A DNA stretch of 15,757 nt from Ochromonadaceae sp. CCMP2298 (taxonomy: Eukaryota; Sar; Synurophyceae; Ochromonadales; Ochromonadaceae), in assembly GCA_026770595.1 (NCBI GenBank), contig MU634101.1:1-15757 (forward strand), read 5' to 3'. The position numbers were made by a program, and so were the translations under genes. Of the stretch, positions 7,461 to 15,757 are shown in pieces. The notes under the pieces were generated by a model. It was given only the letters and a program-made list of their open reading frames with translations. It was not told where the DNA came from and did no database searches. Each line of letters starts with the position of its first letter. The first letter of the stretch is position 1.

Positions 7461-9951
7461 TTACATGGCGGGCACGGCGGCGGCAGTGGTGGTACCCATG
7501 CTGATGGGCTGCTCGAACTTAGTGTGCCTGAGTGCGGGGCGCACGTAGGTGTCGTCCATGTGCTTCTCGATGCCCAGCTTGTCGAACACGTCCACCTGCA
7601 CGATCTCGTTGATCACGGCGTTCACACGCTCCACCTCCATCTGCTCCGAAGCCGTCAGAGAGCGCTTGTCCTTCTTGGCCTGAGCGACCATCTTGTCCAC
7701 TGCCACTGACTGGGGCAGGATGTCGTTGAGCATGCGGGCTCTGTCCGTGGGGTCGTTGGAGATGAAGATGCCCTCAGAGAGCAGGTCGCGCACGCCGGAG
7801 GGGGTGGAGATCAGGTGCGAGGCCTTCTTGACCTGCTCGTCGGTCACGCCTGTGTAGGGCATGCCTGTGGGGAAGCACACCAGCTTCATCAGAGGGCCGA
7901 TGCCGGGAATGGGGAAGTTGGAGTTGATGCCGTTGAGCGCGTCCTGGTTCTCCTTCAGCAGCGAATCCATGGACATCTCGAAAATCGCGTCCATGCCCTC
8001 CACGTGCTTGTTCTGCTGGTAGTACCACAGACTGGCGTAGCCCAGGTACAGGGTGGAGAAGGCGTCGGCGAAGCGGCCGGAGAGCATCTCCTCGAACTTC
8101 AGGCGGCCGCCCAGCACCAGCGACAGGTCAGCGGAGACTGCGAAGTTGGCCGCGAGTCTGCCCAGCTGTCCCTCGTAGTACGCCTCCAGGTTGGCCTTGG
8201 AGCGGGGGCGCAGCACGGCTCTGCTGAGCGAGCGACCCACGTTGGTGAAGAGGTGTCCCAGGAATCCCGTGACCTCCTTGGTGAAGCCCTTCACGTCGTC
8301 CCCCTTCTCGATGGTGTTGACGATCTTGATCAGGTTGGGGTGAGCGCGGTTCAGGCCCTGGCCGAAGGTGATCATGCTGCGGGTGAGGATGTTGGCTCCC
8401 TCCACGGTGATGGCGATGGGCAGGGACATGTAGCCGTTGCCCATGAAGTTAGAGGGGCCGCGGCAGATGCCTGCGCCTCCCAGCACGTCCATGGCATCGT
8501 TGATCACGTTGCGGGCGCGGTGCGTGGTCTGGTACTTCATCACGGCAGACAAAACGGCCGGCTGCTCGTGGTTGGCAAGCATAGAGTTGATCAGCATCTG
8601 CGCCGAGGTGAGGACGTATGCCTCGGTGGCAATGCGGCCGAGCGCCTCCTGTACACCCCCCATCTCCGCGATGGGCACGCGGAACTGCTTGCGCACTCTG
8701 GCGTAGGCGCCCACCGCGTTCAGCGAGGCCTTGGCGCCGCCCACTGCCGATGCGGGCAGGGAGATGGAGCGGCCCTCAGCTAGGCAGTCCATGAGCATGT
8801 TCCAGCCGAAGCCGCACCTGTTCTGACCTCCGATGATGCTCTTCATGGGGATGAACACGTCCTTGCCCTGGACTGTGCCGTTCATGAACGACGCCACCAG
8901 GGGGTCGTGGCGGTTGCCCATGTTGAGGCCGGGGTGGTCTCTCTCCAGCAACGCGATGGTGATGCCCTCGTTGCCCAGGCCCTTCAGGAGGCCGTTGGGG
9001 TCCTTGAGTGCGAAGGCCAGGCCCACGCAGCCAGCCACTGGGGCCAGGGTGATGTAGCGCTTGTTGAAGGAGGCCATGATGCCCAGCTGGCCGTTGCGCT
9101 CCACCACCTCCCCGTAAGCCTCAGCCATGGAGGCGGCGTCGGAGCCGGAGTGGGGGGCGGTGAGGCCGAAGCAGGGGATGAGGTCGCCGGCTGCGAGGCG
9201 GGGTAGGAAGTAATTCTTCTGGTCCTCCGTGCCGTAGCGCATCAGCAGCTCGCCCGGGCCCAGAGAGTTAGGAACCGTGACTGTGCCGGCAGCAGAGCCG
9301 CTGCGCGTGGAGATCTTCTGCACCACCTGTGAGTGGCCGTGCGCGGAGAAGCCCTTGCCCCCGTACTCCTTGGGGATGATCATGCCGAAAAAGCCCTGTT
9401 TCTTGCACCTGTTCCAGAACTCCTCGGGCATGTCTCTGTCCTCCGTGATCTTGTGGTCGTCCAGCAGCTCGCACAGCTCGTGCACCTCGTTGTCCAGGAA
9501 AGCTGCAGGAGAGGGTTACACAGAAGGTTAGGGTGCGGGTCGTCGGGCTTCTGCGAGACAGGTGTTAGGATGCTTACCCTGCTCCTCCGGGGAGGCCTTC
9601 ACAGAGTAACCCTTCAGATCCTTAGAGGAGGGGTTTCCGGTGAAAATGTTACCGTCGAAGCCAACTGCGTGATGTGATAGGAAAGTGAAGCAAGAGGTCA
9701 AATTGTGCGCTAGAATTTGGCGATAAGGATGGAGCGCAATTCTCCTTACCAGTTCCGGCGTTCAGCGCAGCCCTCTCCGTAGCTGCATGGTGAAAGGTCA
9801 AAAGAAGAGCGAATCAGCATGTGTTATGGTTAACGAGATTCGGAATTGCAGGCTTACGTGAGATTTTGGGCATCATGCCCTTGGCGACCTTGTAGGCATA
9901 GCCCGTCACGAACTGCCTCTTCTGCATCTTCTGCACGCTCTTGCGCATCAT
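7461..9951 (-). CDS. FadE-type acyl-CoA dehydrogenase, four exons
   Basis: Flavoenzyme that oxidises acyl-CoA to trans-2-enoyl-CoA, the first step of fatty acid beta-oxidation. Exons in reading order are 9951-9858, 9782-9750, 9664-9578 and 9502-7461. The introns (75, 85 and 75 bp) all have GTAAG donors and all split a codon after its first base. The product has 751 residues. It follows Escherichia coli FadE rather than mitochondrial dehydrogenases: PKISPTERAALNAGT (28-42), EEQAFLDNEVHELC (69-82), GFFGMIIPKEYGGKGFSAHG (108-127), VPNSLGPGELL (148-158) and PCFGLTAPHSGSDAAS (181-196). A long C-terminal part (about 470-740) corresponds to the FadE-specific domain. E. coli FadE has 814 residues; the hydrophobic N terminus is replaced by a short basic leader (MMRKSVQKMQKRQFVTGYAY), possibly a mitochondrial signal. 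The C terminus (AAAVPAM) is no obvious peroxisomal signal. Confidence 0.95.
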
Positions 9952-10867
9952 CGTTCTTAGTTGATTTCAGGAATGGGATAATGGAGATAGAGAGTGTCGA
10001 GTTGTGGAATGACACGGCGGAATGCAAAGCTTCTTCCACACCAGTTCGTCACCTCGGCCACGCCGATGGACAGGAGGGAAGGAGTTTCCTCCTCGCTCCA
10101 GAGGGGGGGGCCAATCTTTTACTAAGTATTGCCCAACTTGAAGTTGAGGCGCTGCGTCAGCGTAAATCGGGACAGGAGGTTTGGCCCCCCTGGTTCAAAG
10201 CTGACCGAAGACGAGAAGCCTTCTGTCATATATTGTTGAAGAAAAACAACTACAAACGCCTAAATGGAACGAAACAACGTACAAATCGACAAAAAAGAGC
10301 ATCCTGCAAATGACTAATATAGATCGACTTAGTAATTTTTAAGACTATTTTAGTTGTGTAATATGATAACTGTGCGTTGAGTACATTTATGTTGGGAAGC
10401 TGAATATGAGATTTACAAGTTCTACATTTCGACTACTGCATCTCATATTCAGCCTACCAACATAAGTGTACTCAATTTGCAATTATCATATTACACAACT
10501 AAAATAGTCTTATAAATTACTGGATCGATCATTGTTAGTCACTTTCAGGGTACTCTGTTTCTTCATTTTGGACGTATATAGGCGATTTTCCTCTACAAAA
10601 AGGGCGGGGGCCTTTCTGGATTTTTGGTTGGGCTGTCTTGCCCAGATTGAAGTTTGAAGTTACAAGCTCTGAGTCAGCAAAGTAAATCGGGGACACGTTT
10701 CCCCTTGGGAACCACAGTCCCCTGGGAATCGGAGGCAGTTTCTCCCCGCCCGTTGTGAGAGCAGCAGAGATGACAGCAGGCCAGGCCAGCGAATTAACTC
10801 TGCCTCCCACTAATCGCCGGAGCTACAAGCAGAACGGAGCCACTGCTCTCTTCGCCACTCATTCAGT
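9952..10867. promoter_or_regulatory. Divergent promoter gap, acyl-CoA dehydrogenase / LRRC56-like gene
   Basis: Both neighbours read outwards, so both promoters lie here. Two related blocks on the plus strand, at 10130-10169 and 10634-10689, share the order TTGCCCA, TTGAAGTT, GTCAGC and GTAAATCGGG, with extra bases in the second block. The foldback element (10304-10548) lies between them. A G8 tract is at 10103-10110. No gene is supported in this stretch. Confidence 0.5.
10304..10548. mobile_element. Foldback (MITE-like) element with about 109-bp inverted arms
   Basis: The left arm (about 10304-10412) and the reverse complement of the right arm (10440-10548) match over almost their whole length, with a 27-bp loop (10413-10439). 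Well-conserved words include aagactattttagttgtgt, aatatgataa, ttgagtaca and gctgaatatgagat. Differences are scattered substitutions and a few small indels, for example ctgtgcg against ttgcaaa. The element is AT-rich against GC-rich genes and has no coding capacity. Outer ends pair as cctgnaantgactaa. A clear target-site duplication was not found. It may be a miniature transposon or the source of a long hairpin RNA. Confidence 0.85.
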
Positions 10868-13800
10868 ATGGCGGAGCCAGGGTCCAAGCGGCTGGGCTCG
10901 GCGCGGGGGCGGAAGCAGGAGGAGATGGAGGAGGACCTGCAGAAGCTCGCAGACGGAATCATCGGAGAGGAATATATTCAAAAAGAGACCGGAACGGAGG
11001 ACATGGCGAGCATCGTGCATCTCGCTCTCACGATAGATACAACGAGGCAGTCTATTTACGAGCTGAACGAGTTTCTGCCGAATTTGAAGCACCTGGTGCT
11101 GGACAATAGCAACATCAGCAGCGTGCGCGACCTGGGCATCGGGCTGCGCAGCTTGACGTCCCTGTCGCTCTCCTGCTGCGGCCTAAATGACATTGACGGT
11201 ATAGGTGTCTTGACCGGGCTGCAGGAATTGTGTCTGAGTGATAATTACATCACGGACGTCACTCCCTTGGCGATGCACGAAAACCTACAGGTGCGTGCTC
11301 ACCTCGACCCGCAATCTGACATAATCTGACGTAATCTGACGTATATGCAAATATCTCCCCCCTCTCCCCCCTCAACCCACTCTCTGCAGAGCCTGAACCT
11401 GAGCGGCAACAAGATCGGGGACTGGTCGATTGCAGACGCGCTCTCCTCCTCCCTGCAGCTGCGCGCCCTGTTCCTCGCCCGCAACCCCCTCTGCCGGGCA
11501 CGTAACTACCGCCTCATACTGGCCTCGCTAGTGCCCGGTATCGAGATGCTAGACGGCTCTCCGGTGGACGCGGCCGCGGCAAAGAGGGTGACGAACGGCA
11601 TGATCCTAGAGAGCGCTGCGGAGCTGAGGATGGCAGAGGAAGACGCCGACGACGAGCTGCGCCTGGAGAGCGAGATAGTGGGGGAGCCTGACCACTACCC
11701 TAAGCCTAAGGTGGCCTCCAACAGCTTCGACGGCATGCCTGACACGGGCAGCGAGCTGACTCACGGCACGGGGCACGTGCTTGCGGGCAATATGGCAGCC
11801 GCGGTGCGCAGACGGAGGCAGCTGTTGTCCTCCACAGACTCGCTCAACTCGCAGGACAACGCACCCGGCCCGACCAGGCAGTCTCGTGAGTACGAGAGCA
11901 CGCTGGACATCCTGGACGCCGCCCTGCTGCCCTGTGCGAGGACAGAGCCTCTCATAGGCGCTATAGTGGGCCCCAGCACCAGTAACCCTTTCCAGAAGGA
12001 GGGAGACGTGACCTCGGCCCTCATGGGCAACGCAGCCATGTACGCGCAGAGGGCGGACAAGCAACGAGATAAGGACAGAGAGAGAGACAATAGCGGCTCC
12101 AGTGCGGGGTTGCGTGTGGAGCGGGGCGATAGCGGGGACTCTCTCTCGCTGCGCCCATCCGGATCCGCCTCACCCCTCGTGGGAGCACGGAAAGAGCGGG
12201 AGCTGAGAGACAGCAAAGACAGCAAAGACAGCAAAGAAAGAGACGGTAAAGACAGAGACAGCAAAGACAGAGACAGCAGAGAGAGGGAGAGGGAGCACCC
12301 CAGCGCGTCTCTGCAGAGCAGCCATCAGTTCCGGCCTCGGTCTGCTGCCACCTCCTCTCTCAAGAGACTCGGCTCCGCTGGGGCTATGGGGACCGTACCG
12401 GGGTCGGGCTCGCGAGACGAGGACTGGGTGTCCCGCAACAGCAGCTTCCAGAGCGACAGCGGCAGTGGGGGTGTGGGGCAGTCCCACTCTCCCAGGCAGC
12501 GCAACGCCTCCAGGCCACAGAGCGCCACCAGCGTGCTGAGCGACCCCCAGTCCCCCAGGCATGCGGACGCCTACGCCGCGCCCTTCAAAGTAGTCGTGCA
12601 GAGGGACGTGGACTCGCCCGGACGCCCCAGCGCAGACGTGGACGAGGTAGGGTCTCCGAGGCGCGGCTCTGGCAAGGTGGCGCCGTCGCCGGGGCGCGCG
12701 GGGTGGCGGGATGGGCGGGAGGATCGTGAATGTTTGAAGGACATCAACCCTATTAAGGACGGCATCGCCAGCAGCATCGTGCACCTTGACATAGTGCGCA
12801 GAGCCAACTCGGCCAGGGATGAGGAGGGGGAGGTGGTGAGCGACAAGGACAAGGGTGACGACGACAGCACGGACAGCTCAGACACGGAGGACATCGCGGT
12901 CACGCACGCTGCCAGGCACAGACTCATGTCTGCCTCTGCCTCCGCCGCAGCCGCCAACTCCGCCACCAGCACTTTGAAGACTCGGCAGCACATCCTGCAG
13001 CAGCTCAAGAACACCTCTGCCCCCTCCTCCTCTACCCCCTCCTCTGCCCCCTCCGCTGCTCTCAGCGCACTGCCTGACGAGGAGTCATGCGCAGAGGAGG
13101 GCATCGCGTCCGTCATAGGTCGGCAACCGGGTGGGATGGGTAGTGCCAGATTCTCTGGCCTGGATGAGGGCTCCCCGCATCGCCCGCCCATCTCCCGCAC
13201 CCTGCTGAAGGACACGCTATCCTCCCAGGCAGGCATCTCATTGGGCTTCAACCTGGCGGGCAGTCTGGCGGCTATCGACAAGTGGGTACAGGACATGAAT
13301 TCGGAAGACGAAGAGGACAGCGATCCTGTGGGGGCGGGGGCAGTGGGGGCCGGGGACGCGGACGGTTACACTTCTCGCTCTGACCGGGATCGGGACTTCG
13401 AGGTATCAGGAGCCTCTGCCCTGGAGGCAGGCTCTAAGGATTCCTTCAGCGAGGCCTCATACCAGCGCAGCAAGAGCAAGATCCTGTCTCGGGACCACAT
13501 CCTAGCCATGTGCTCCAACAGTGGCAGGCAGTCCCGACCCCTGCACGAGAGCGACTCGGAGGACAGTGATCTGGAGTACGAGCAAGCCAGAGCACGGGGC
13601 AGAGCGGGGCCGAGGGCTGGCAGAGACAGAGAGGGGGAGGGGAGAGAGAGGCTCGCGCTGCCCAGTAAGGTCAGCATGCAGACATCCAGAGATGCAAGGG
13701 GCAGGGGCGTGGCCTCGGACGAGGAGGAGGGGCAGGAGGACGAGGTGAGGCCTGTTAGGAGCAGGGCCAGGGTGGTGCCTGACTTCCCCGTGGGCTTCAA

Positions 13801-14206
13801 TGTGGGCAAGGCGGGAGTGCCTGCGCTGTTTAACATGCCTGGCTCCGTGCTGGCCGAGGCAGAGGCGTCAGACAAGGTGTCTCCGCCGCGCTTCACGGCC
13901 CCCAGCAAGCAGGCAGAGGCAGAGGCGGACATGGAGGCAGACGCCTGTGTGCAGGTGCCGGTGCGTGTGGGAGAGGGCAAGGCTGTGCGCATGGCTGACG
14001 CTGATCTGATCGAATTGCTCAAGCGCCCCCCCAAGACCACCATGGTTTTGCGCACGCGCAGCAACTTCCAGGAGTTCTTCCAGGGCATGCCTGAGAAGCG
14101 CATAAGACTGCTGCTGGGGCACGCATATGGGGGCATCGAGGACGCGGCAGAGCGCAGCTCGAAGATCAACAAGCGCATGGACCTGCTGCAGGGAGTGCTG
14201 ACATAA
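10868..14206 (+). CDS. LRRC56/ODA8-like leucine-rich repeat protein, two exons
   Basis: Exon 1 is 10868-11290 and exon 2 is 11390-14206; the 99-bp GT-AG intron falls between codons (LQ, then SLNLSG) and the product has 1079 residues. Four to five leucine-rich repeats cover about 70-200: LPNLKHLVLDNSNISSVRDLG, RSLTSLSLSCCGLNDIDGIG, LTGLQELCLSDNYITDV, SLNLSGNKIGDW and LRALFLARNPLC, ending in VPGIEMLDG. This pattern closely follows LRRC56 of animals and ODA8 of Chlamydomonas, which are needed to assemble or deliver outer dynein arms of motile cilia. After residue 205 the protein is long, Ser/Asp/Arg-rich and probably disordered, with a charged repeat tract (DSKDSKDSKERDGKDRDSKD, about 12210-12290). 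The last 67 residues again look folded (NFQEFFQGMPEKRIRLLLGH). Human LRRC56 is only about half as long. The orthology call is by recognition, not by alignment. Confidence 0.85.
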
Positions 14207-14465
14207 ACGCTACAGAAATACTAGAAACACTTCATAAAAACTGTGTGGTGTCGGGTGTTTGTTTGCAATTATGCGCACCCCATGCCCAGCGCCCCTACTG
14301 ACTAGAGAGAGTGTGGGGTATGCGTATGCTGGCAGTCGCACGACTGAGAATTTTGTATATTTACCCCAACTGCCTAAGCCTAAAGAAACGTGGTTATCAA
14401 CAGATCAACAGATCAATTCACCGATAACAGCTCTCGTCTGGGTCAGGGCCTATGAGAAATGGGGC
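14207..14465. other. Convergent gap, no gene seen
   Basis: Separates the LRRC56-like gene from the ankyrin-like gene, which reads towards it. It must hold both 3' untranslated regions. A short aacagatc duplication occurs near 14400. Nothing else stands out. Confidence 0.5.
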
Positions 14466-14909
14466 CTACCCTGCCTCTGCGCTTGCCCGCTTCTCCCCTC
14501 CCATTAACCCCTCAGGATCGAGGAGTGCCTTGGTGGCGTCGTACCACTCCTGAGTGTAGCCGCGTCCCCAGTGTTCAATAGAGAACTCGATTTGGCCCTC
14601 CCCATGTTCGGGATCGGTACTAGACTCTCTCAACCTTTCTAACAATTGCAGTGCAGTCTCGTAAGTGTTGCCATCTCTGTTGCCGTATAGTTTCTTGTCA
14701 CCGCCCCTGCTAAGGAGGAGTGCTGTCACCGCAGGAGATGCATAGGAGAACACTGCCCAAACCAAGGGCGGGTAGCTGAAGGTGCCATCGTACAACAGTT
14801 CGTCGATGCGCTTGTTGATCAATTGGGGGTGACGGTCCAGTGCAGCTCCCACAGCCTGCACGTCGTCACTGCAGATCATGTCCCGCAATTTTTCCGCTGC
14901 TTTTTTCAT
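14466..14909 (-). CDS. Small ankyrin-repeat-like protein
   Basis: Single exon, 147 residues, from ATG 14909-14907 to the TAG at 14468-14466. The start is secure: codons further upstream run into TGA in the tetranucleotide repeat, and this is the first in-frame ATG. A divergent ankyrin pattern is visible: DVQAVGAALDRHPQLINKRI (about 14-33), then PPLVWAVFSYASPAVTALLL followed by SRGGDKKL, which matches the TPLhxAxxxGxxxVVxxLLxxGAD pattern. The rest (TYETALQLLERLRES, FSIEHWGRGYTQEWYDATKA) may be a third degenerate repeat or a cap. Ankyrin repeats bind other proteins; no enzyme motif is seen. The ELLYDGTF and IEFSIEHWGRGYTQEW segments are not ones I recognise. Confidence 0.75.
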   Translation of the reverse strand: MKKAAEKLRDMICSDDVQAVGAALDRHPQLINKRIDELLYDGTFSYPPLVWAVFSYASPAVTALLLSRGGDKKLYGNRDGNTYETALQLLERLRESSTDPEHGEGQIEFSIEHWGRGYTQEWYDATKALLDPEGLMGGEKRASAEAG

Positions 14910-14921
14910 TTGTCGCACAGT

Positions 14922-14923
<2 letters not shown>

Positions 14924-14960
<37 letters not shown>
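14924..14960. repeat. Tetranucleotide repeat (caat)n
   Basis: Nine consecutive caat/aatc units with no interruption. It ends 15 bp from the start codon of the ankyrin-like gene, so it almost certainly lies in that gene's 5' untranslated region or core promoter. Confidence 0.95.
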
Positions 14961-15124
14961 TACACTCGCAAAGAGGCAGAGCAGAATTATGCGCTTGACG
15001 CAGGAAGCTCAACCATTCGTTCTTTGCAAAAGACGCTCTTCCAGGGCGCTTCCCCACCCCAAATCGGTACTTTAGCTATTCGAAAGGGGAACCGTAAAAG
15101 ATGGGAATATCACACCAACCCCCT

Positions 15125-15217
15125 TTACCTATTTACCTATTACCTATTACGTATTACCTATTACCTTTTACGTATTACCAATTACGTAGTACCTATTACC
15201 TATTACCTATTACCTAA
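15125..15217. repeat. 7-bp tandem repeat (ttaccta), degenerate
   Basis: About a dozen units of ttaccta with variants such as ttacgta and ttacctt, two of them shortened. The right end overlaps the stop codon of the neighbouring minus-strand gene: its TAA (15212-15210) lies inside a repeat unit. Confidence 0.92.
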
Positions 15218-15586
15218 TAAGTTTACGCCCCTGCTCCTCGTCCCGCTCTCGTACGAAGGGGTTGATCCTCTGCTCGAAGAAGCCCACCGTGTGCTCCTGA
15301 GTGGCGTCCGTAGACCGAATTAGATAAACCATAAAGTATAAAATGGGTTTTAGAAAAAAAAAACAGTAAGCGTATGTGATTTCGAGGTGAAAAGACCAGA
15401 TTTGGCACCAGGGGACGATAAAAAGACGTCTTTTATGTAATTCGGACACCTACCTGGGAGGCAGCGCATGCCTGCTCGATCGCCCCGAAGTAGGAGGAGG
15501 GGTGCTGTATGAGGAAGTGCTCCCCGTGCGTGAGGCAGACCACGCGGGGCTGCTTGGCAGGGTCGTCCTTGTCCCACTCGTAGTAG
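15210..15586 (-). CDS. Last two exons of an unidentified protein (gene continues past the right edge)
   Basis: The penultimate exon is 15586-15454 and the last is 15296-15210. The intron between them (15297-15453, 157 bp) has a GTAGGT donor and a CTCAG acceptor and falls between codons. The encoded tail starts YYEWDKDDPAKQPRVVCLTH, continues GEHFLIQHPSSYFGAIEQAC then AASQ, and ends EHTVGFFEQRINPFVRERDE then EQGRKLIR. Upstream of 15586 a CACAG acceptor marks another intron that extends beyond the window, and the first codon of this exon is split after its second base. Codon use matches the other genes here. I do not recognise the family; the charged, soluble C terminus has no membrane segment. 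Confidence 0.75.
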
Positions 15587-15605
15587 CTGTGAGTGTATAG
15601 GTGCA

Positions 15606-15657
15606 TAGGCGATAATAGTTTAGGGGCGTAGGAGTTTAGGCGATAATAGTTTAGGGG
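15606..15657. repeat. 21-bp direct repeat within an intron
   Basis: Two identical copies (15606-15626 and 15637-15657), each starting taggcgataatagttt and ending agggg, are separated by 10 bp. They lie in the partly visible intron of the right-edge gene. Confidence 0.9.
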
Positions 15658-15712
15658 GTAGGTGAGGTGCATAGATGGGGGTTTATTGGTGTGATGTGAG
15701 ATATATGGGTTG

Positions 15713-15757
15713 ATAGGGGTATAGGGGTATAGGGGTATAGGGGTATAGGGGTATAGG
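15713..15757. repeat. 8-bp tandem repeat (ataggggt) running into the window edge
   Basis: Five to six perfect units continue to the last base, so the true length is unknown. It lies in the intron of the right-edge gene. The unit is G-rich but is not a standard telomere repeat. Confidence 0.93.

Noticed and set aside
7815-8783. 322-codon open frame on the plus strand
   Set aside because: It lies wholly opposite the FadE-type gene; the translation is His/Val/Gly-rich with no family pattern, as expected from the complement of GC-biased codons.
12571-14178. Two long minus-strand open frames (12571-13296 and 13366-14178)
   Set aside because: Antisense to the low-complexity part of the LRRC56-like gene; their Ser/Leu-rich content mirrors the sense codons.
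15713-15757. Telomere repeat at the window edge
   Set aside because: The 8-bp unit ataggggt is not a known telomere type, and the array lies in an intron of a gene that continues beyond.

Overview
The window is nuclear DNA from a microbial eukaryote. Several genes are interrupted by short GT-AG introns (75 to 261 nt, mostly GTAAG, GTGAG or GTGCG donors and CAG acceptors). Start contexts are eukaryotic, there are no bacterial ribosome binding sites or operons, and microsatellites fill the gaps between genes. An LRRC56/ODA8-like gene suggests the cell builds motile flagella. A class II DAHP synthase with a signal-peptide-like leader is compatible with a complex (secondary) plastid, so a flagellate alga or a relative such as a stramenopile is a reasonable guess, but the sequence alone does not fix the lineage.

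Layout from left to right: the start of an unidentified gene (minus, 1-119, cut by the window edge); a 616-bp gap with a strong hairpin; a single-exon class II DAHP synthase (minus, 736-2259); a 1.46-kb gap with a nested inverted repeat, a probable broken gene (about 2910-3358, plus) and a 10-bp tandem repeat; a four-exon WD40 protein (minus, 3721-5437); a divergent 451-bp promoter gap; a two-exon ELO-family fatty acid elongase (plus, 5889-6768); a convergent gap with two tandem repeats; a four-exon FadE-type acyl-CoA dehydrogenase (minus, 7461-9951); a divergent 916-bp gap with a 245-bp foldback element; a two-exon LRRC56-like protein (plus, 10868-14206); a small ankyrin-like protein (minus, 14466-14909); and the last two exons of an unidentified gene (minus, 15210-15586), which runs past the right edge.

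The genes do not form one pathway. DAHPS opens the shikimate pathway. The elongase lengthens acyl-CoAs and the dehydrogenase starts their breakdown by beta-oxidation. LRRC56 concerns dynein-arm assembly. The WD40 and ankyrin-like proteins are probably binding scaffolds. The most unusual items are the bacterial FadE-type dehydrogenase carried in a spliced nuclear gene, the foldback element, the nested inverted repeat upstream of DAHPS, a TTGAAGTT/TTGCCC motif shared by several intergenic gaps, and the LRRC56-like protein's roughly 800-residue low-complexity extension with a conserved-looking C-terminal tail. I found no clearly new multi-gene system.
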